From assembly GCA_958296075.1 (NCBI GenBank), contig CATQHW010000002.1, forward strand, positions 992,001 to 1,056,000: 64,000 nt of DNA. The letters are read 5' to 3'. The notes below the pieces were generated by a model, which did no database searches, had not been told where the DNA came from, and saw only the letters and a list, made by a program, of their open reading frames with translations. Source of the stretch: an uncultured Spirochaetia bacterium. Lineage in GTDB: Bacteria; Spirochaetota; Spirochaetia; SZUA-6; Bin103. The position numbers and the translations under genes were made by a program. How positions within the stretch are numbered: position 1 is the stretch's first letter; each line of letters starts with the position of its first letter. Of the stretch, positions 9,257 through 17,544 are shown one piece after another.

Positions 9257-10216
9257 ATGGAAGCCATGGGAAGACAAGGCACGCTCGCACTGGAACGGCC
9301 GCTCGTGCAGGCGCGGCGCGACGGAGCCGATGGGTTGCCGGCCACGACCGCGCCGTTGCCGGCGCGCAGGCTGGGCAAGACCGACCTGGAGGTGCCGATC
9401 CTGGGCTGCGGCACCGCGCCGGGAGGCATGGGGCTTCCCGACCGGGAAGCGATCGATCTGTTCCACCGGGCGATCGATCTGGGGGTCACCTACCTGGATA
9501 CCGCCCCCGGATACGGACGCGCGCACCGGCAGCTTCGCAAGGTGCTGGCCGAGCGCCGGGACGAGGTGATCGTGGCCACCAAGGCGCCGGTCGACACCGC
9601 GCGGGAGGCGCTCGATTCGCTCGCCCAATCGCTGCGGGACCTGGGCACCGATCAGGTCGACATCGCCTACATCCACAACCTGGGACCGCGCGACGCGGAG
9701 CAGGCGCTCGGCGGCGACGGCGCGCTCGCCGGGCTGCGGCAGGCGAAGCGCGCCGGCATGGCGCGCTTCATCGGCTTCACCAGCCACAGCCACCCGGCGC
9801 AATCGGCGCGGGCGCTCGCCGAGCACGACGTGGACGTGATCATGGTGCCGGTGAATTACGGCGACCAGCACACCTACGGCTTCGAGCGACAGGTGCTGCC
9901 GGTCGCGCACCATCATGACGTCGGAATCGCCGCGATGAAGGTGTACGGCGGCGCCACGGCGATGAAGTACGACGCGCCGCGGCCGGCCGCGCTCACCGCG
10001 AAGGGGCCGGTCGATCACGAGCCGGCGATGCGCTGGGCGCTGGAGCAGGCCGGCGTCGCCATCGCGGTGATCGGCGTGTTCAGCCAGGCCGAGCTGGAGC
10101 AGAACGTGCGCTGGGCGCACCGCGTACGGCCGCTCACTCCGGACGAACGGCGGTTGCTCGACGCCGAGGGCAAGGCTCTGGCCCGATCCTGGGGCGAGCG
10201 CTTCGGCCCGCCTTAA
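9257..10216 (+). CDS. Aldo/keto reductase
   Basis: A 319-residue NADPH-type aldo/keto reductase with a TIM-barrel fold. The catalytic tetrad is present: Asp81 and Tyr86 in Y-L-D-T-A-P-G-Y-G, Lys109 in V-A-T-K-A-P, and His140 in Y-I-H-N-L-G. The C-terminal A-I-A-V-I-G-V-F-S segment is the expected NADP phosphate-binding end. About 35 residues precede the barrel. An alternative ATG lies three codons later at 9266. Substrate is not predictable; it resembles the large oxidoreductase group found in sugar and aldehyde metabolism. The 193-bp region upstream contains no recognised gene. Confidence 0.88.
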   Translation: MEAMGRQGTLALERPLVQARRDGADGLPATTAPLPARRLGKTDLEVPILGCGTAPGGMGLPDREAIDLFHRAIDLGVTYLDTAPGYGRAHRQLRKVLAERRDEVIVATKAPVDTAREALDSLAQSLRDLGTDQVDIAYIHNLGPRDAEQALGGDGALAGLRQAKRAGMARFIGFTSHSHPAQSARALAEHDVDVIMVPVNYGDQHTYGFERQVLPVAHHHDVGIAAMKVYGGATAMKYDAPRPAALTAKGPVDHEPAMRWALEQAGVAIAVIGVFSQAELEQNVRWAHRVRPLTPDERRLLDAEGKALARSWGERFGPP

Positions 10217-10236
10217 ACCGCGTGGGAGGACGATCC

Positions 10237-10551
10237 GTGACACGCATCGTGATCGCTATGGTAGTACTCGCCGCCGCGCTGTCGCTGGGCGGCTGCGCGG
10301 CCGGCCCGAACACGCTGGGCAACTCGCCGGACGACGAGGGGCGCGTGGCCGGCTTCGGCCGGGGCCTCTGGCACGGGGTGATCGCACCGGTCACGTTCGT
10401 GATCTCGCTCTTCTCGGAGCGCGTGCACCTGTATGAGGTCCACAACAACGGCGGCTGGTACAACTTCGGATTCCTGATCGGCGCGTGGATCGCACTCTCC
10501 GGTCCCGCCCACGCCGGGTCCCGCCGGCGTCGAGCCCGATCACGCGAGTGA
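10237..10551 (+). CDS. Small conserved lipoprotein with hydrophobic segments
   Basis: A 104-residue predicted lipoprotein. The N-terminus MTRIVIAMVV is followed by a hydrophobic stretch and the lipobox L-G-G-C (Cys20). Two further hydrophobic stretches follow (G-V-I-A-P-V-T-F-V-I-S-L-F and F-L-I-G-A-W-I-A-L), separated by L-Y-E-V-H-N-N-G-G-W-Y-N. I recall proteins with this W-H-G...E-V-H-N-N-G-x-W-Y pattern as widespread conserved hypotheticals; no function is known to me. I chose the GTG at 10237 because a strong GGGAGGA ribosome site lies six bases upstream. The C-terminal dozen residues are Arg-rich. Confidence 0.72.
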   Translation: MTRIVIAMVVLAAALSLGGCAAGPNTLGNSPDDEGRVAGFGRGLWHGVIAPVTFVISLFSERVHLYEVHNNGGWYNFGFLIGAWIALSGPAHAGSRRRRARSRE

Positions 10552-10657
10552 TGCCCGGCCCACGCCGGCCGGGCGGACGATCGGCTCAGCCGCCCGGGTC
10601 GATGCCGTAGTCGGCGGGTTCACGCCGGAGTTCTTCGGGTACCATGGATGCAGGCAA

Positions 10658-11113
10658 ATGATGACAGGGCCGCGGCGCCGTTCAAGACCCCCGCCGCGCG
10701 CAGCCGGGGCTGCGCTTGCGCTCACGGCGGCCGTGCTGCTGGCGTCCTGCGTCACCGACGTCATCTACGACTGCCGCTACGGATCGACGGTGGCGAGGGT
10801 CCGCTACGAGGTGACGTCGACCGCCGGCAGCGCCGACATCGAGGTGTTCGACGCCGACGGCGACCTCGGCACCTATCGACGAGAGCCGACGCCCTGGAGC
10901 CTGACCGAGCGGGTGCACGGGGATGCGTACGTCCGGCTGCGAGCGCGGAGCAGTCAGCCGCTCGGCACCGTCTCGGCGGCGATCTACGTGGACGGCGTCC
11001 TGTGGGGGCAGGAGACCGGCGTCGGCGCGGTGGACGTGGAGCTGTACGGCATCGTCGAGACCGGCCGCGGCTGGAGCTGCGGGTACGGCATGTTCGTGCA
11101 GACGTGGGAATAG
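10658..11113 (+). CDS. Predicted lipoprotein with beta-rich MmpS-like domain
   Basis: A 151-residue secreted protein. The first 30 residues are a basic n-region followed by a long Ala/Leu hydrophobic core and lipobox L-L-A-S-C (Cys31). The mature part is beta-rich: V-R-Y-E-V-T-S-T-A-G-S-A-D-I, then W-S-L-T-E-R-V-H-G-D-A-Y-V-R-L-R-A, then V-S-A-A-I-Y-V-D-G. That strand pattern resembles the MmpS C-terminal / Ig-like accessory fold seen in several lipoproteins; this is a weak, pattern-based comparison. A second Cys pair (C-R-Y and S-C-G-Y) could form a disulfide. Function unknown. It begins a run of three envelope proteins. Confidence 0.7.
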   Translation: MMTGPRRRSRPPPRAAGAALALTAAVLLASCVTDVIYDCRYGSTVARVRYEVTSTAGSADIEVFDADGDLGTYRREPTPWSLTERVHGDAYVRLRARSSQPLGTVSAAIYVDGVLWGQETGVGAVDVELYGIVETGRGWSCGYGMFVQTWE

Positions 11114-11255
11114 GCGGCGGCCACCCGGTCCGGGCCGTCGTCGATGGCGCGTTCAGTCCCGAAAGGGGTCGATCTCGTCCGGCGCCGCCATGGCGACGCC
11201 GATCGGCTCGGGGGGAGCATGGGCGGGCGGCACTGGTCGACGAGGAGGGAGAAGG

Positions 11256-12458
11256 ATGAAAGACAGGAATCGGGCCGGGACGTGGCTGCTGGCCGCGGCT
11301 GCCGGCGGCGTGCTGGCCGTTACCGGGTGCCCCGTCGCCATCCCCAGCGCCGACCTGCCGCGGCTGGAACAGCGGTGGGTCATCACGGCGCTCGAGACCA
11401 CGATCGGCATGGACGAGTTGATCAACCGGAATTCGGCGTCCTCGAATGGCGCCGGCGCGCGGTCGTCCGTCGCCATTGGTGGAGCCACGTGGAGCGGCTC
11501 CTCGCACGGCGGGATGAGCGATTCCTGTTCCGCGACGAGCGTCGGTGCCAGCTTCACGTCCAAGAACAACGTGGTCGTCGTGAACGTCGCTCCGACCACG
11601 TTGGAATGCTCGCTAAGGGAGCTGTGCGCGAGTTGTGTCGCAGGATCCCAGCCCAAACCTGAGTTCATGCTGGACACGACGAAGACCTTCTCGCTGCCGG
11701 ATCAAGCCGATCTCGCCGTGGAGTCGGCGATGGTCACCGGTGGGACCGTCACGGTCTCGCTCGCGCACGATCTCGACTTCGTTCCCCTCAAGCAGAGCGA
11801 GGTGGAGATCGCGGTCTGGAGCATAGGAGACAAGGAGAAGTTGGCAGCGTTCTCACTGGAGCAGGAACTCGTGGGCGGAACTCCCGTTTCCTACGAGCAT
11901 GATTTCAGTCAAGACCCGGCCACGATCGTCGGCGGCGTCAGGCTGGAGATTACTATCGACTCTCCGGCCGACCCGACCACCACCGTGAACGTCGACCTGG
12001 ATAACACCATCAGGGTGACCACGGAGGTCGACGCCCTGACGGTGAGCGCCGCCGGAGTGCGGATGGACAAGGAGGTCGCGGCCGCTCCGCAATCGATCTC
12101 CCTGGACGAAGGGACCGTCTCCAAGATCGTCGACCGCGTCCAAGGCGACATAACGATCATCATCACGTTCATCAACCCGTTTCCGGTCCAGGTGCAAGGG
12201 ACCATCGACCTGGGCACGGCCGTGCGCCTGACGGAGGAGGAACGGTCAGTCACCATCAAGCCGGGCACCAGTGCCGAACCCGTTACCACCGAAAAGCCGG
12301 TGACGATCACGGATGAGGAACTGCAGGCGTTCCTGACGCGAGGCGTCTATTCCTTCGCCGGCCGAGTGTTTTCCGACGGCGCGGTGACTCTCGATACGGA
12401 CGCGGAGATTCTGGTGAGGATCGCGGTCGACCTGAGCCTGGTGACGGAGACGGAATAA
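11256..12458 (+). CDS. Predicted lipoprotein, beta-rich, function unknown
   Basis: A 400-residue lipoprotein. Residues 1-25 are a signal peptide ending in the lipobox A-V-T-G-C (Cys25). The mature protein is rich in Thr, Val and Asp with repeated amphipathic strands, and has a Cys-rich patch around E-C-S-L-R-E-L-C-A-S-C. I do not recognise a domain. The open frame begins at 10923, inside the previous gene, but the real start is clearly the ATG at 11256, which has a GAGGAGGGAGAAGG ribosome site just upstream. The next gene begins within about 50 bases and encodes an outer-membrane barrel, so the two are likely an operon and may work together at the outer membrane. Confidence 0.74.
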   Translation: MKDRNRAGTWLLAAAAGGVLAVTGCPVAIPSADLPRLEQRWVITALETTIGMDELINRNSASSNGAGARSSVAIGGATWSGSSHGGMSDSCSATSVGASFTSKNNVVVVNVAPTTLECSLRELCASCVAGSQPKPEFMLDTTKTFSLPDQADLAVESAMVTGGTVTVSLAHDLDFVPLKQSEVEIAVWSIGDKEKLAAFSLEQELVGGTPVSYEHDFSQDPATIVGGVRLEITIDSPADPTTTVNVDLDNTIRVTTEVDALTVSAAGVRMDKEVAAAPQSISLDEGTVSKIVDRVQGDITIIITFINPFPVQVQGTIDLGTAVRLTEEERSVTIKPGTSAEPVTTEKPVTITDEELQAFLTRGVYSFAGRVFSDGAVTLDTDAEILVRIAVDLSLVTETE

Positions 12459-12506
12459 CACATGAGTCAGCACGGTCACTTCATGACACGGAAGATAAGG
12501 AAAATA

Positions 12507-13949
12507 ATGCGCAGGCATCCGCCCGCTGGCCGGCATTTTCGGGTCAGGATGCTGCCGGCGCGTACTGGAACGTACCGCTCCGCGGCCGTGACGGCGGCCT
12601 TCGCCGCGGTGGCGGTAGTGCTCGCCGCCGTCCCCGCGACGGCGCAGTTGGTCAACGCCAGCGCCAGTTCGCTGGCGCTATCCGGCAACGACACGGCCAC
12701 CGCGCGCGCCTTCGGCGCAATCAGCGTCAACCCGGCGGGGCTCGCCATGCCGGAATCCGACTTCAGTCTGGCGCTGTTTCCGGTGCGCGCCTACGTCGGG
12801 GTCGTGCCGATCACTCTGGCGGACTGGAAGCAGTACGAAGGCAAGCTGGTGCCGCATGCCACCAAGACGCAGTGGATGAAAAACATCGATTCCTCGGCTG
12901 GGCAGCGCCTCGCCGCCGGGGTGGACCTGTCCGCGGTCGCGCTGACCTTCTGGCACCTCGGATTCCAGTTCTCGACCGCCGTGGCGGCGAACGGGCGCCT
13001 GCCACCGGACGTGATGGAGGCGGTACTGTTCGGCAACGCCGGCCGCGAATGCCCGCGCGAGCGGACCGGCTGCACTCCGCGGCCGAAGACCCTGTCGGTT
13101 GCCGATGGGTCGGCGGACCTCGCCGCGACCACCACGGCCGGCCTGAGCTTCGCGGCTCCCCTGGCCGAATGGATGCGGAACGACTTTACGCAGGCATTCG
13201 ACCAGCTCTCACTCGGCGCCACGGTGACCTTTACCCTGGGCCACGTCATGGCGGTCGCCGATACCAGCGGCAGTATCCCGCATGACAAGCCGGAGGCGGA
13301 ATTCGGAGCGTCCGTCGTCCACACCCGGATCGTCACCGACAATGCCTTCTCGCACTACCTGGACGGCGGCTCCGGCTTGGGGCTGGACCTGGGCGTGATG
13401 TTCTCGCTGGCGGCGCTCAGCGACCTGACGGTAGGAGTCTCGGTTCAGAACGCGTTCAACACGTTCGCATGGGACACGTCGAAGCTGGTCTCCCGGAACT
13501 TCGCAGGATCAATTGACAACGGCGCGATCAGTCTCGATTTCGATCTTTCCGACATCACCAGGAGCGGGGGCGACTCGTATGACAAGGCCGACTCCAGCAT
13601 CAAGAAGCGGGTCCAGGAGCTGACGTTCAAGCCCACCGTGCGGGTGGGCGGCGCGTACGACATCCTGGATGACCTGACCCTGTCCAGCGACGTGCACTAC
13701 CGGTTCGGCAGGGGCATCGCGCTCCACCCGCAGTTCCACGTCGGCGCCGGCGCCGAGTACCGGGTCCTCGCTCCGCTCCATCTGCGCGCCGGCGTGGCCT
13801 ACCTCACCGACGAGTTTCGGGAGCACCTGTTTCAGTTCAGCGGCGGCCTGTCCGCGATCCTGGGGCCGGTCAACCTGTCCACCGCCATCGCCAGCCAGAC
13901 CAACGGACAACTCCTCGCCCAATTCGTACTCTCGTTCGGGTACCGCTGA
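12507..13949 (+). CDS. Outer-membrane beta-barrel protein (TraF/DUF5723-like)
   Basis: A 480-residue predicted outer-membrane barrel. A signal peptide with cleavage near A-T-A-Q precedes the family-like opening L-A-L-S-G-N-D-T-A-T-A-R-A-F and S-V-N-P-A-G-L-A-M-P, a pattern seen in TraF-like and DUF5723/FadL-like barrels that flag Asn-Pro-Ala near the N-terminus. Alternating hydrophobic strands continue to a C-terminus ending S-F-G-Y-R. I chose the ATG at 12507 because AAGG lies six bases before it; an ATG at 12462 (close behind the previous gene) and one at 12549 are alternatives. Role may be small-molecule transport or surface assembly; not determined. Confidence 0.76.
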   Translation: MRRHPPAGRHFRVRMLPARTGTYRSAAVTAAFAAVAVVLAAVPATAQLVNASASSLALSGNDTATARAFGAISVNPAGLAMPESDFSLALFPVRAYVGVVPITLADWKQYEGKLVPHATKTQWMKNIDSSAGQRLAAGVDLSAVALTFWHLGFQFSTAVAANGRLPPDVMEAVLFGNAGRECPRERTGCTPRPKTLSVADGSADLAATTTAGLSFAAPLAEWMRNDFTQAFDQLSLGATVTFTLGHVMAVADTSGSIPHDKPEAEFGASVVHTRIVTDNAFSHYLDGGSGLGLDLGVMFSLAALSDLTVGVSVQNAFNTFAWDTSKLVSRNFAGSIDNGAISLDFDLSDITRSGGDSYDKADSSIKKRVQELTFKPTVRVGGAYDILDDLTLSSDVHYRFGRGIALHPQFHVGAGAEYRVLAPLHLRAGVAYLTDEFREHLFQFSGGLSAILGPVNLSTAIASQTNGQLLAQFVLSFGYR

Positions 13950-14288
13950 CTCGCGCGCTCCTTTCGCCGTTGGAGCGTCGACGATCCGCCATGGCAGTTC
14001 GACTTCGCCTCGCACATGGGCGAGGGATCTCCACCCCAGCGCCGCTTCGACCTCGTGCCGATCCGGGTCGGTTCCATCGTCAGCGTCTCTCGATCACCAT
14101 CCAGCATACCGAGCCACGCCTGTCCATCGACCCAGCGCTCCTGCCTCATAGCATGGAATGCTCTACCCGGCAGCGCAGTCTCCGTCAAATGTGGAGGGTG
14201 TTTTTTCGGCCGTCGAGCAGCCGATGTCCCTGCCCGCCGCGGCGTTTCTGCCCGCTGCGGCCGGCCGGTTTCCTTCACTCCGGCCGGT
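13950..14288 (+). other. Intergenic region between convergent genes
   Basis: About 340 bases between the ends of the barrel gene and the minus-strand glycosidase. Open frames on both strands read through it, but none shows a recognisable domain or a good start site. Near its right end is a GC-rich inverted repeat (see 14261-14287). A decayed gene cannot be excluded. Confidence 0.5.
14261..14287. terminator. Hairpin between convergent genes
   Basis: A perfect 8-bp inverted repeat CCGGCCGG (14261-14268) and CCGGCCGG (14280-14287) around an 11-base loop, immediately beyond the stop of the minus-strand glycosidase gene. It has no T-run, so it may be a weak or Rho-assisted terminator, or an mRNA 3'-end stabiliser. 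Confidence 0.42.
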
Positions 14289-15935
14289 TCATGATCCGGC
14301 GGGGGTCAGCACCACCAGCCAGTCGTGGTAGGCCGGCGGCTGCGGAAGCGCCCAGCGCCCAGCGGCATCGCCGCGCACCGTGCCCAGGTCATGCTCCCGA
14401 CCGGTGGACGGGTCGACCAACTCCGCGCGGTACGCGCGGCCCGATTCCAACTTGCACACCGTGACCGGCTGCATCACCTCGCACGGCACGTAGATCACCC
14501 GCGCTTGGCCCGTGATTCCGGCGGCATAGACCAGATGGCGGTCCGCCGGGCCCTGCGCCGGCTCGGCCCACTCCGGGTGCGGCTCGAAGCGCCACCACTC
14601 GAAGCGCTCCAGGATGCGCTTGCCGACGCCCACCTGCGCAGCGCCGGGGAACGACATGGCCTGGTCCCAGGGGCGGCCTTTCCAACTGGCGCCGTGCGGC
14701 GAGGCGCCGTAGGGGCGGTCGGCGCGGTCGACCTGCCAGATGCCGTTGGCGCCGTAGCTGTAGCCGGCGGCCCCGACCAGCATGGTCGACCAGAATTGGA
14801 ACCGCTGGATGTCGTCGCGGTTGGTGCCGCGGATCATCTCGTAGTTGCCTTCGCTGTCGAGCACCGGCATGCGCGGCTCGGCCGCCAGCGCCCGTTCCAT
14901 CATGTCGACGGCTTGCGCGGTCGCCGGGTACCCGTTGTGGCCGGTCTGCAGCCAGTTCAGGTCGAGTGCGGCGGGATCGTCGACCTGATCGGTGCCGAAG
15001 CGGGTGGGGTGGATGGTCACCAGCCGGCCATGACCGTCGGTGCGCTTGACGTAGCGCGCCAGGTCGGACCAGACGGCGCGTCGGTCAGCAGGTAACCACG
15101 GCTCGCCGCGGAAGAACCGTCGCTTCATCTCCTGGGCGGCTTCCGTGGTGTAGAACGGCATGAGCGCCTCGCCGGCCACGCACCACGCGACCGGATACGC
15201 GCCCCAGCGGGCGATCAGGTAGCGCCAGTGCGCCTTGAGCGCGTCCACGCCGGCGACGTCCAGGAAGAATCCCCAGAAGCCGACCACGCACGGCACCAGA
15301 CCGGTGCGCACCAGGTGGGCGATGCGCAGGTCGGCGGCGTCGAAGTAGCCGGGATCGATCGTGGAGAAGTCCTCCGCCCACGGGAAGCCGCCGTCGCCGG
15401 CGCCGCGCTCGTCGAACGGGTTCATGTCGGGATACAGCCCGGCTACGAGCTGGACGACGTTGAACCCCTTGGCGGCGCGGTCGGCGGCCAGCTCGCGCAC
15501 GTCGTCGGGCCACCGCAGCCGCCGGCAGAGCCCCATCCACCACGTATCCGCCAACCACAGGAACGGGGTACCGTCGGCGTGCTCCAGGTGGCGTCGATCG
15601 GCGGCCACCCGGATCGGCCCGCGGCGGAGCAGCGGGTTGGGTTCGTCTTCGCCGGCGGTGACCTCCATCTCGCCGGCCAGCCCGTGCAGTCCGGCGTCGC
15701 TGGCGTCGGAGCACCGCGTGCGCCAGCGGTGCCGGCCCGGGCAGGGCGAGGAGTAGCGCGCCCGCCACGCGGAGCCGCCGGCCCAGAAGGCGGGGATCAC
15801 CCGTTCCCGCCCGCCCGGTTCGGTAACGATCAGGTCGAGCGTGACGTCGTTGAACGGGTCGGCGCGTTCGACGTGCGCCTGGAAGCTCCACTCGGCGGCG
15901 TGGTTCGCGCGGCAGGTGCGCTGGTGCTGGTCCAT
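14289..15935 (-). CDS. DUF4038-type glycoside hydrolase
   Basis: A 548-residue protein with an N-terminal beta-sandwich (DUF5060-like), a central TIM-barrel of the DUF4038/apiosidase-like glycosidase class, and a C-terminal domain resembling the collagen-binding-like domain often fused to it. The barrel begins with the family's H-A-D-G-T-P-F-L-W-L-A-D-T-W-W. Candidate catalytic acids are in C-V-A-G-E-A-L-M-P and P-V-L-D-S-E-G-N-Y-E. No signal peptide is visible from the chosen ATG at 15935, so it may be cytoplasmic and act on imported glycosides. The frame continues to 16130, but that extension overlaps the divergent gene region and looks non-coding. Confidence 0.83.
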   Translation of the reverse strand: MDQHQRTCRANHAAEWSFQAHVERADPFNDVTLDLIVTEPGGRERVIPAFWAGGSAWRARYSSPCPGRHRWRTRCSDASDAGLHGLAGEMEVTAGEDEPNPLLRRGPIRVAADRRHLEHADGTPFLWLADTWWMGLCRRLRWPDDVRELAADRAAKGFNVVQLVAGLYPDMNPFDERGAGDGGFPWAEDFSTIDPGYFDAADLRIAHLVRTGLVPCVVGFWGFFLDVAGVDALKAHWRYLIARWGAYPVAWCVAGEALMPFYTTEAAQEMKRRFFRGEPWLPADRRAVWSDLARYVKRTDGHGRLVTIHPTRFGTDQVDDPAALDLNWLQTGHNGYPATAQAVDMMERALAAEPRMPVLDSEGNYEMIRGTNRDDIQRFQFWSTMLVGAAGYSYGANGIWQVDRADRPYGASPHGASWKGRPWDQAMSFPGAAQVGVGKRILERFEWWRFEPHPEWAEPAQGPADRHLVYAAGITGQARVIYVPCEVMQPVTVCKLESGRAYRAELVDPSTGREHDLGTVRGDAAGRWALPQPPAYHDWLVVLTPAGS

Positions 15936-16002
15936 GCCGGCGAGTATATCCGGCCTTCCAGACACCGCGGCCTGAAGAGTACCCTGTTCGGCGCTGATCC
16001 CG

Positions 16003-16719
16003 ATGGAACTCTGCAAGCGGCTGCTGCTCACCGGCGGCGCGACCGGCATCGGCCGCGCCATCGCCGTCGCGTGCGCGCCCCCTGCGGCGGTGGTCGTCGC
16101 CGACGTCAACGCCATCGATGCGGAGCGCACGGTCGCGGCGGTTGCCGCCGCCGGCGGCGCCGCTCACTTCGTCCGCTGCGACGTTACGAGCGAGGCGCAA
16201 GTGCGCGGCTTGGTGGCAGCGGCCGAGCGGCTGATGGGCGGCATCGACGGTCTGGTCACCGCCGCCGGCGTCCTGCAGGCGGCGGCCGTGCCGGTCGAGC
16301 GGATCGACCCTGCCGACTGGACGCGCACCCTGGAGGTGAACGTGTACGGCTCCTTCCATTGCGTCAAGCACGCGCTGCCGGCGCTGCGCCGGTCGGACGC
16401 GGGGGTGGTGATCCTGCTGGGGTCCCCCGCCGGGATTCTCTCCGGCAGCTCGTCGGTGCCCTACGCCGCCAGCAAGGGCGGCGTCTACGGGCTGTCGAAG
16501 GCGCTTGCGCCGCGGCTGGAGCCGGACGGCATCAGACTCAACCTGCTGATGCCGGGCAGCGTCGACACGCCGCTCAAGCGCCGTGCGGAGGAGGCCATGA
16601 ACGCCAGCGGCAACCCGCGCAATCCGATGCTGGCCGAGCCGGCCGGCGTGGCCAAGGTCGTGCGGTTCCTGTTGTCCGACGAAGCGGACTACGTTCGCGG
16701 GGCGGTGTTCACCCGCTGA
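16003..16719 (+). CDS. Short-chain dehydrogenase/reductase
   Basis: A 238-residue classical SDR. The NAD(P)-binding motif T-G-G-A-T-G-I-G lies at the N-terminus, followed by V-V-A-D-V-N (an Asp that favours NAD over NADP), A-A-G-V-L-Q, Ser141, and the Y-x-x-x-K pair Tyr154 and Lys158. The C-terminal R-G-A-V-F-T-R replaces the more usual D-G-G or V-D-G ending. It is divergent from the glycosidase gene with a 67-bp gap, so the two may share a control region. Substrate is unknown; a sugar or polyol is plausible from context. Confidence 0.9.
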   Translation: MELCKRLLLTGGATGIGRAIAVACAPPAAVVVADVNAIDAERTVAAVAAAGGAAHFVRCDVTSEAQVRGLVAAAERLMGGIDGLVTAAGVLQAAAVPVERIDPADWTRTLEVNVYGSFHCVKHALPALRRSDAGVVILLGSPAGILSGSSSVPYAASKGGVYGLSKALAPRLEPDGIRLNLLMPGSVDTPLKRRAEEAMNASGNPRNPMLAEPAGVAKVVRFLLSDEADYVRGAVFTR

Positions 16720-16750
16720 CCCGCCCGTGCGCCGGACCTGCCGGTGCGGG
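16720..16750. terminator. Possible bidirectional terminator hairpin
   Basis: The 35-bp gap between the convergent SDR and GPP34 genes contains CCCGC ... GCGGG flanking an inner GCCGG/CCGG region, an imperfect GC-rich hairpin without a T-run. It is positioned where a shared terminator would be expected. Confidence 0.32.
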
Positions 16751-16754
16751 ATGC

Positions 16755-17426
16755 CTACATATACGGAATTATGGCGGTGGCGAGCGAAGTCTCGATCTCC
16801 CAGATCGCGTTGGAGACCGCTTGGCCGATCAGGTCGAGCTTGCGCACCTGCTGGATGCGTTCGGCAGCCCGCTCCAATTCTCGTGGAGACAACAGCTTCT
16901 CGAAGATGCGGCAGGCGTTGGCCAAACAGATGATGACGACGTCGCGCGGTTCGGGAATGTCGTCGCTGAACAGAACGCCCATGATTCGTTGCTTCACTTC
17001 CCGCTCGGCCTTGCCGCCGATAATCGGGTAGCGCCGCGATCGGAACACCCACAGGAACCGGTCTTCCTTGTGCTCCAGGATCCGGCGTTCCACGAGCCGG
17101 CCCAGCGCGCACTCGCGGATGTCGTCGGCCAGATCGCCGATCCGCTCCACCCAGTAGCGGGCGTCATGGCGACTCCCGGCGTGCTCGATGGCGGCGAGCG
17201 TCGGGTCGAACATCGGATCCTGCAAGGGCGTGGCGTCCAGCAGGATGAGTTGCTGCGGGTCGGTGTCGATCCGGTCGAGCAGCGCCAAGTCCATCAGCAC
17301 GGCCCCGGCCAGGGCATACCGCGTGGTGCTGATGGGGAGATGCTCGAACCGCCCACTTTCGTCGTCCAGGAGGAGCAGCATGATTTCCTCGGCGAAGCTC
17401 AGCGACCCGGAGTGTTCTTGCGTCAT
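16755..17426 (-). CDS. GPP34/GOLPH3-family phosphoprotein homologue
   Basis: A 223-residue protein matching the GPP34 (GOLPH3/Vps74) family. The opening S-L-S-F-A-E-E-I-M-L-L-L-L-D-D-E-S-G-R matches the family's typical first helix, and the remainder has the alternating helical pattern with a G-A-V-L-M-D-L-A-L-L-D-R-I block and L-V-E-R-R-I-L-E. In eukaryotes the fold binds phosphatidylinositol 4-phosphate on Golgi membranes; in bacteria the role is unknown. I chose the ATG at 17426 since the family motif starts about ten residues later. It faces the SDR gene tail to tail. Confidence 0.82.
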   Translation of the reverse strand: MTQEHSGSLSFAEEIMLLLLDDESGRFEHLPISTTRYALAGAVLMDLALLDRIDTDPQQLILLDATPLQDPMFDPTLAAIEHAGSRHDARYWVERIGDLADDIRECALGRLVERRILEHKEDRFLWVFRSRRYPIIGGKAEREVKQRIMGVLFSDDIPEPRDVVIICLANACRIFEKLLSPRELERAAERIQQVRKLDLIGQAVSNAIWEIETSLATAIIPYM

Positions 17427-17544
17427 GTTTCTAATCCCTGATCCGTCCGGAGGGTGATCCGCAACGTAGCACAACGACCGCCGGCGATCACGCCCCCCCG
17501 GCACCGGTACGATCGCCGCGCACGGGTAGTGTTACCCTGTCGCC

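Noticed and set aside
8907..10243. FAD oxidoreductase (21896) and aldo/keto reductase (9257) considered as RiPP tailoring enzymes
   Set aside because: They lie 7-20 kb from the precursors inside unrelated gene runs and show no leader-binding (RRE-like) domain.
13950..14288. Minus-strand frame starting M-K-E-T-G-R-P and running into the barrel gene
   Set aside because: No domain, no start site, and it overlaps a certain gene. At most decayed sequence.
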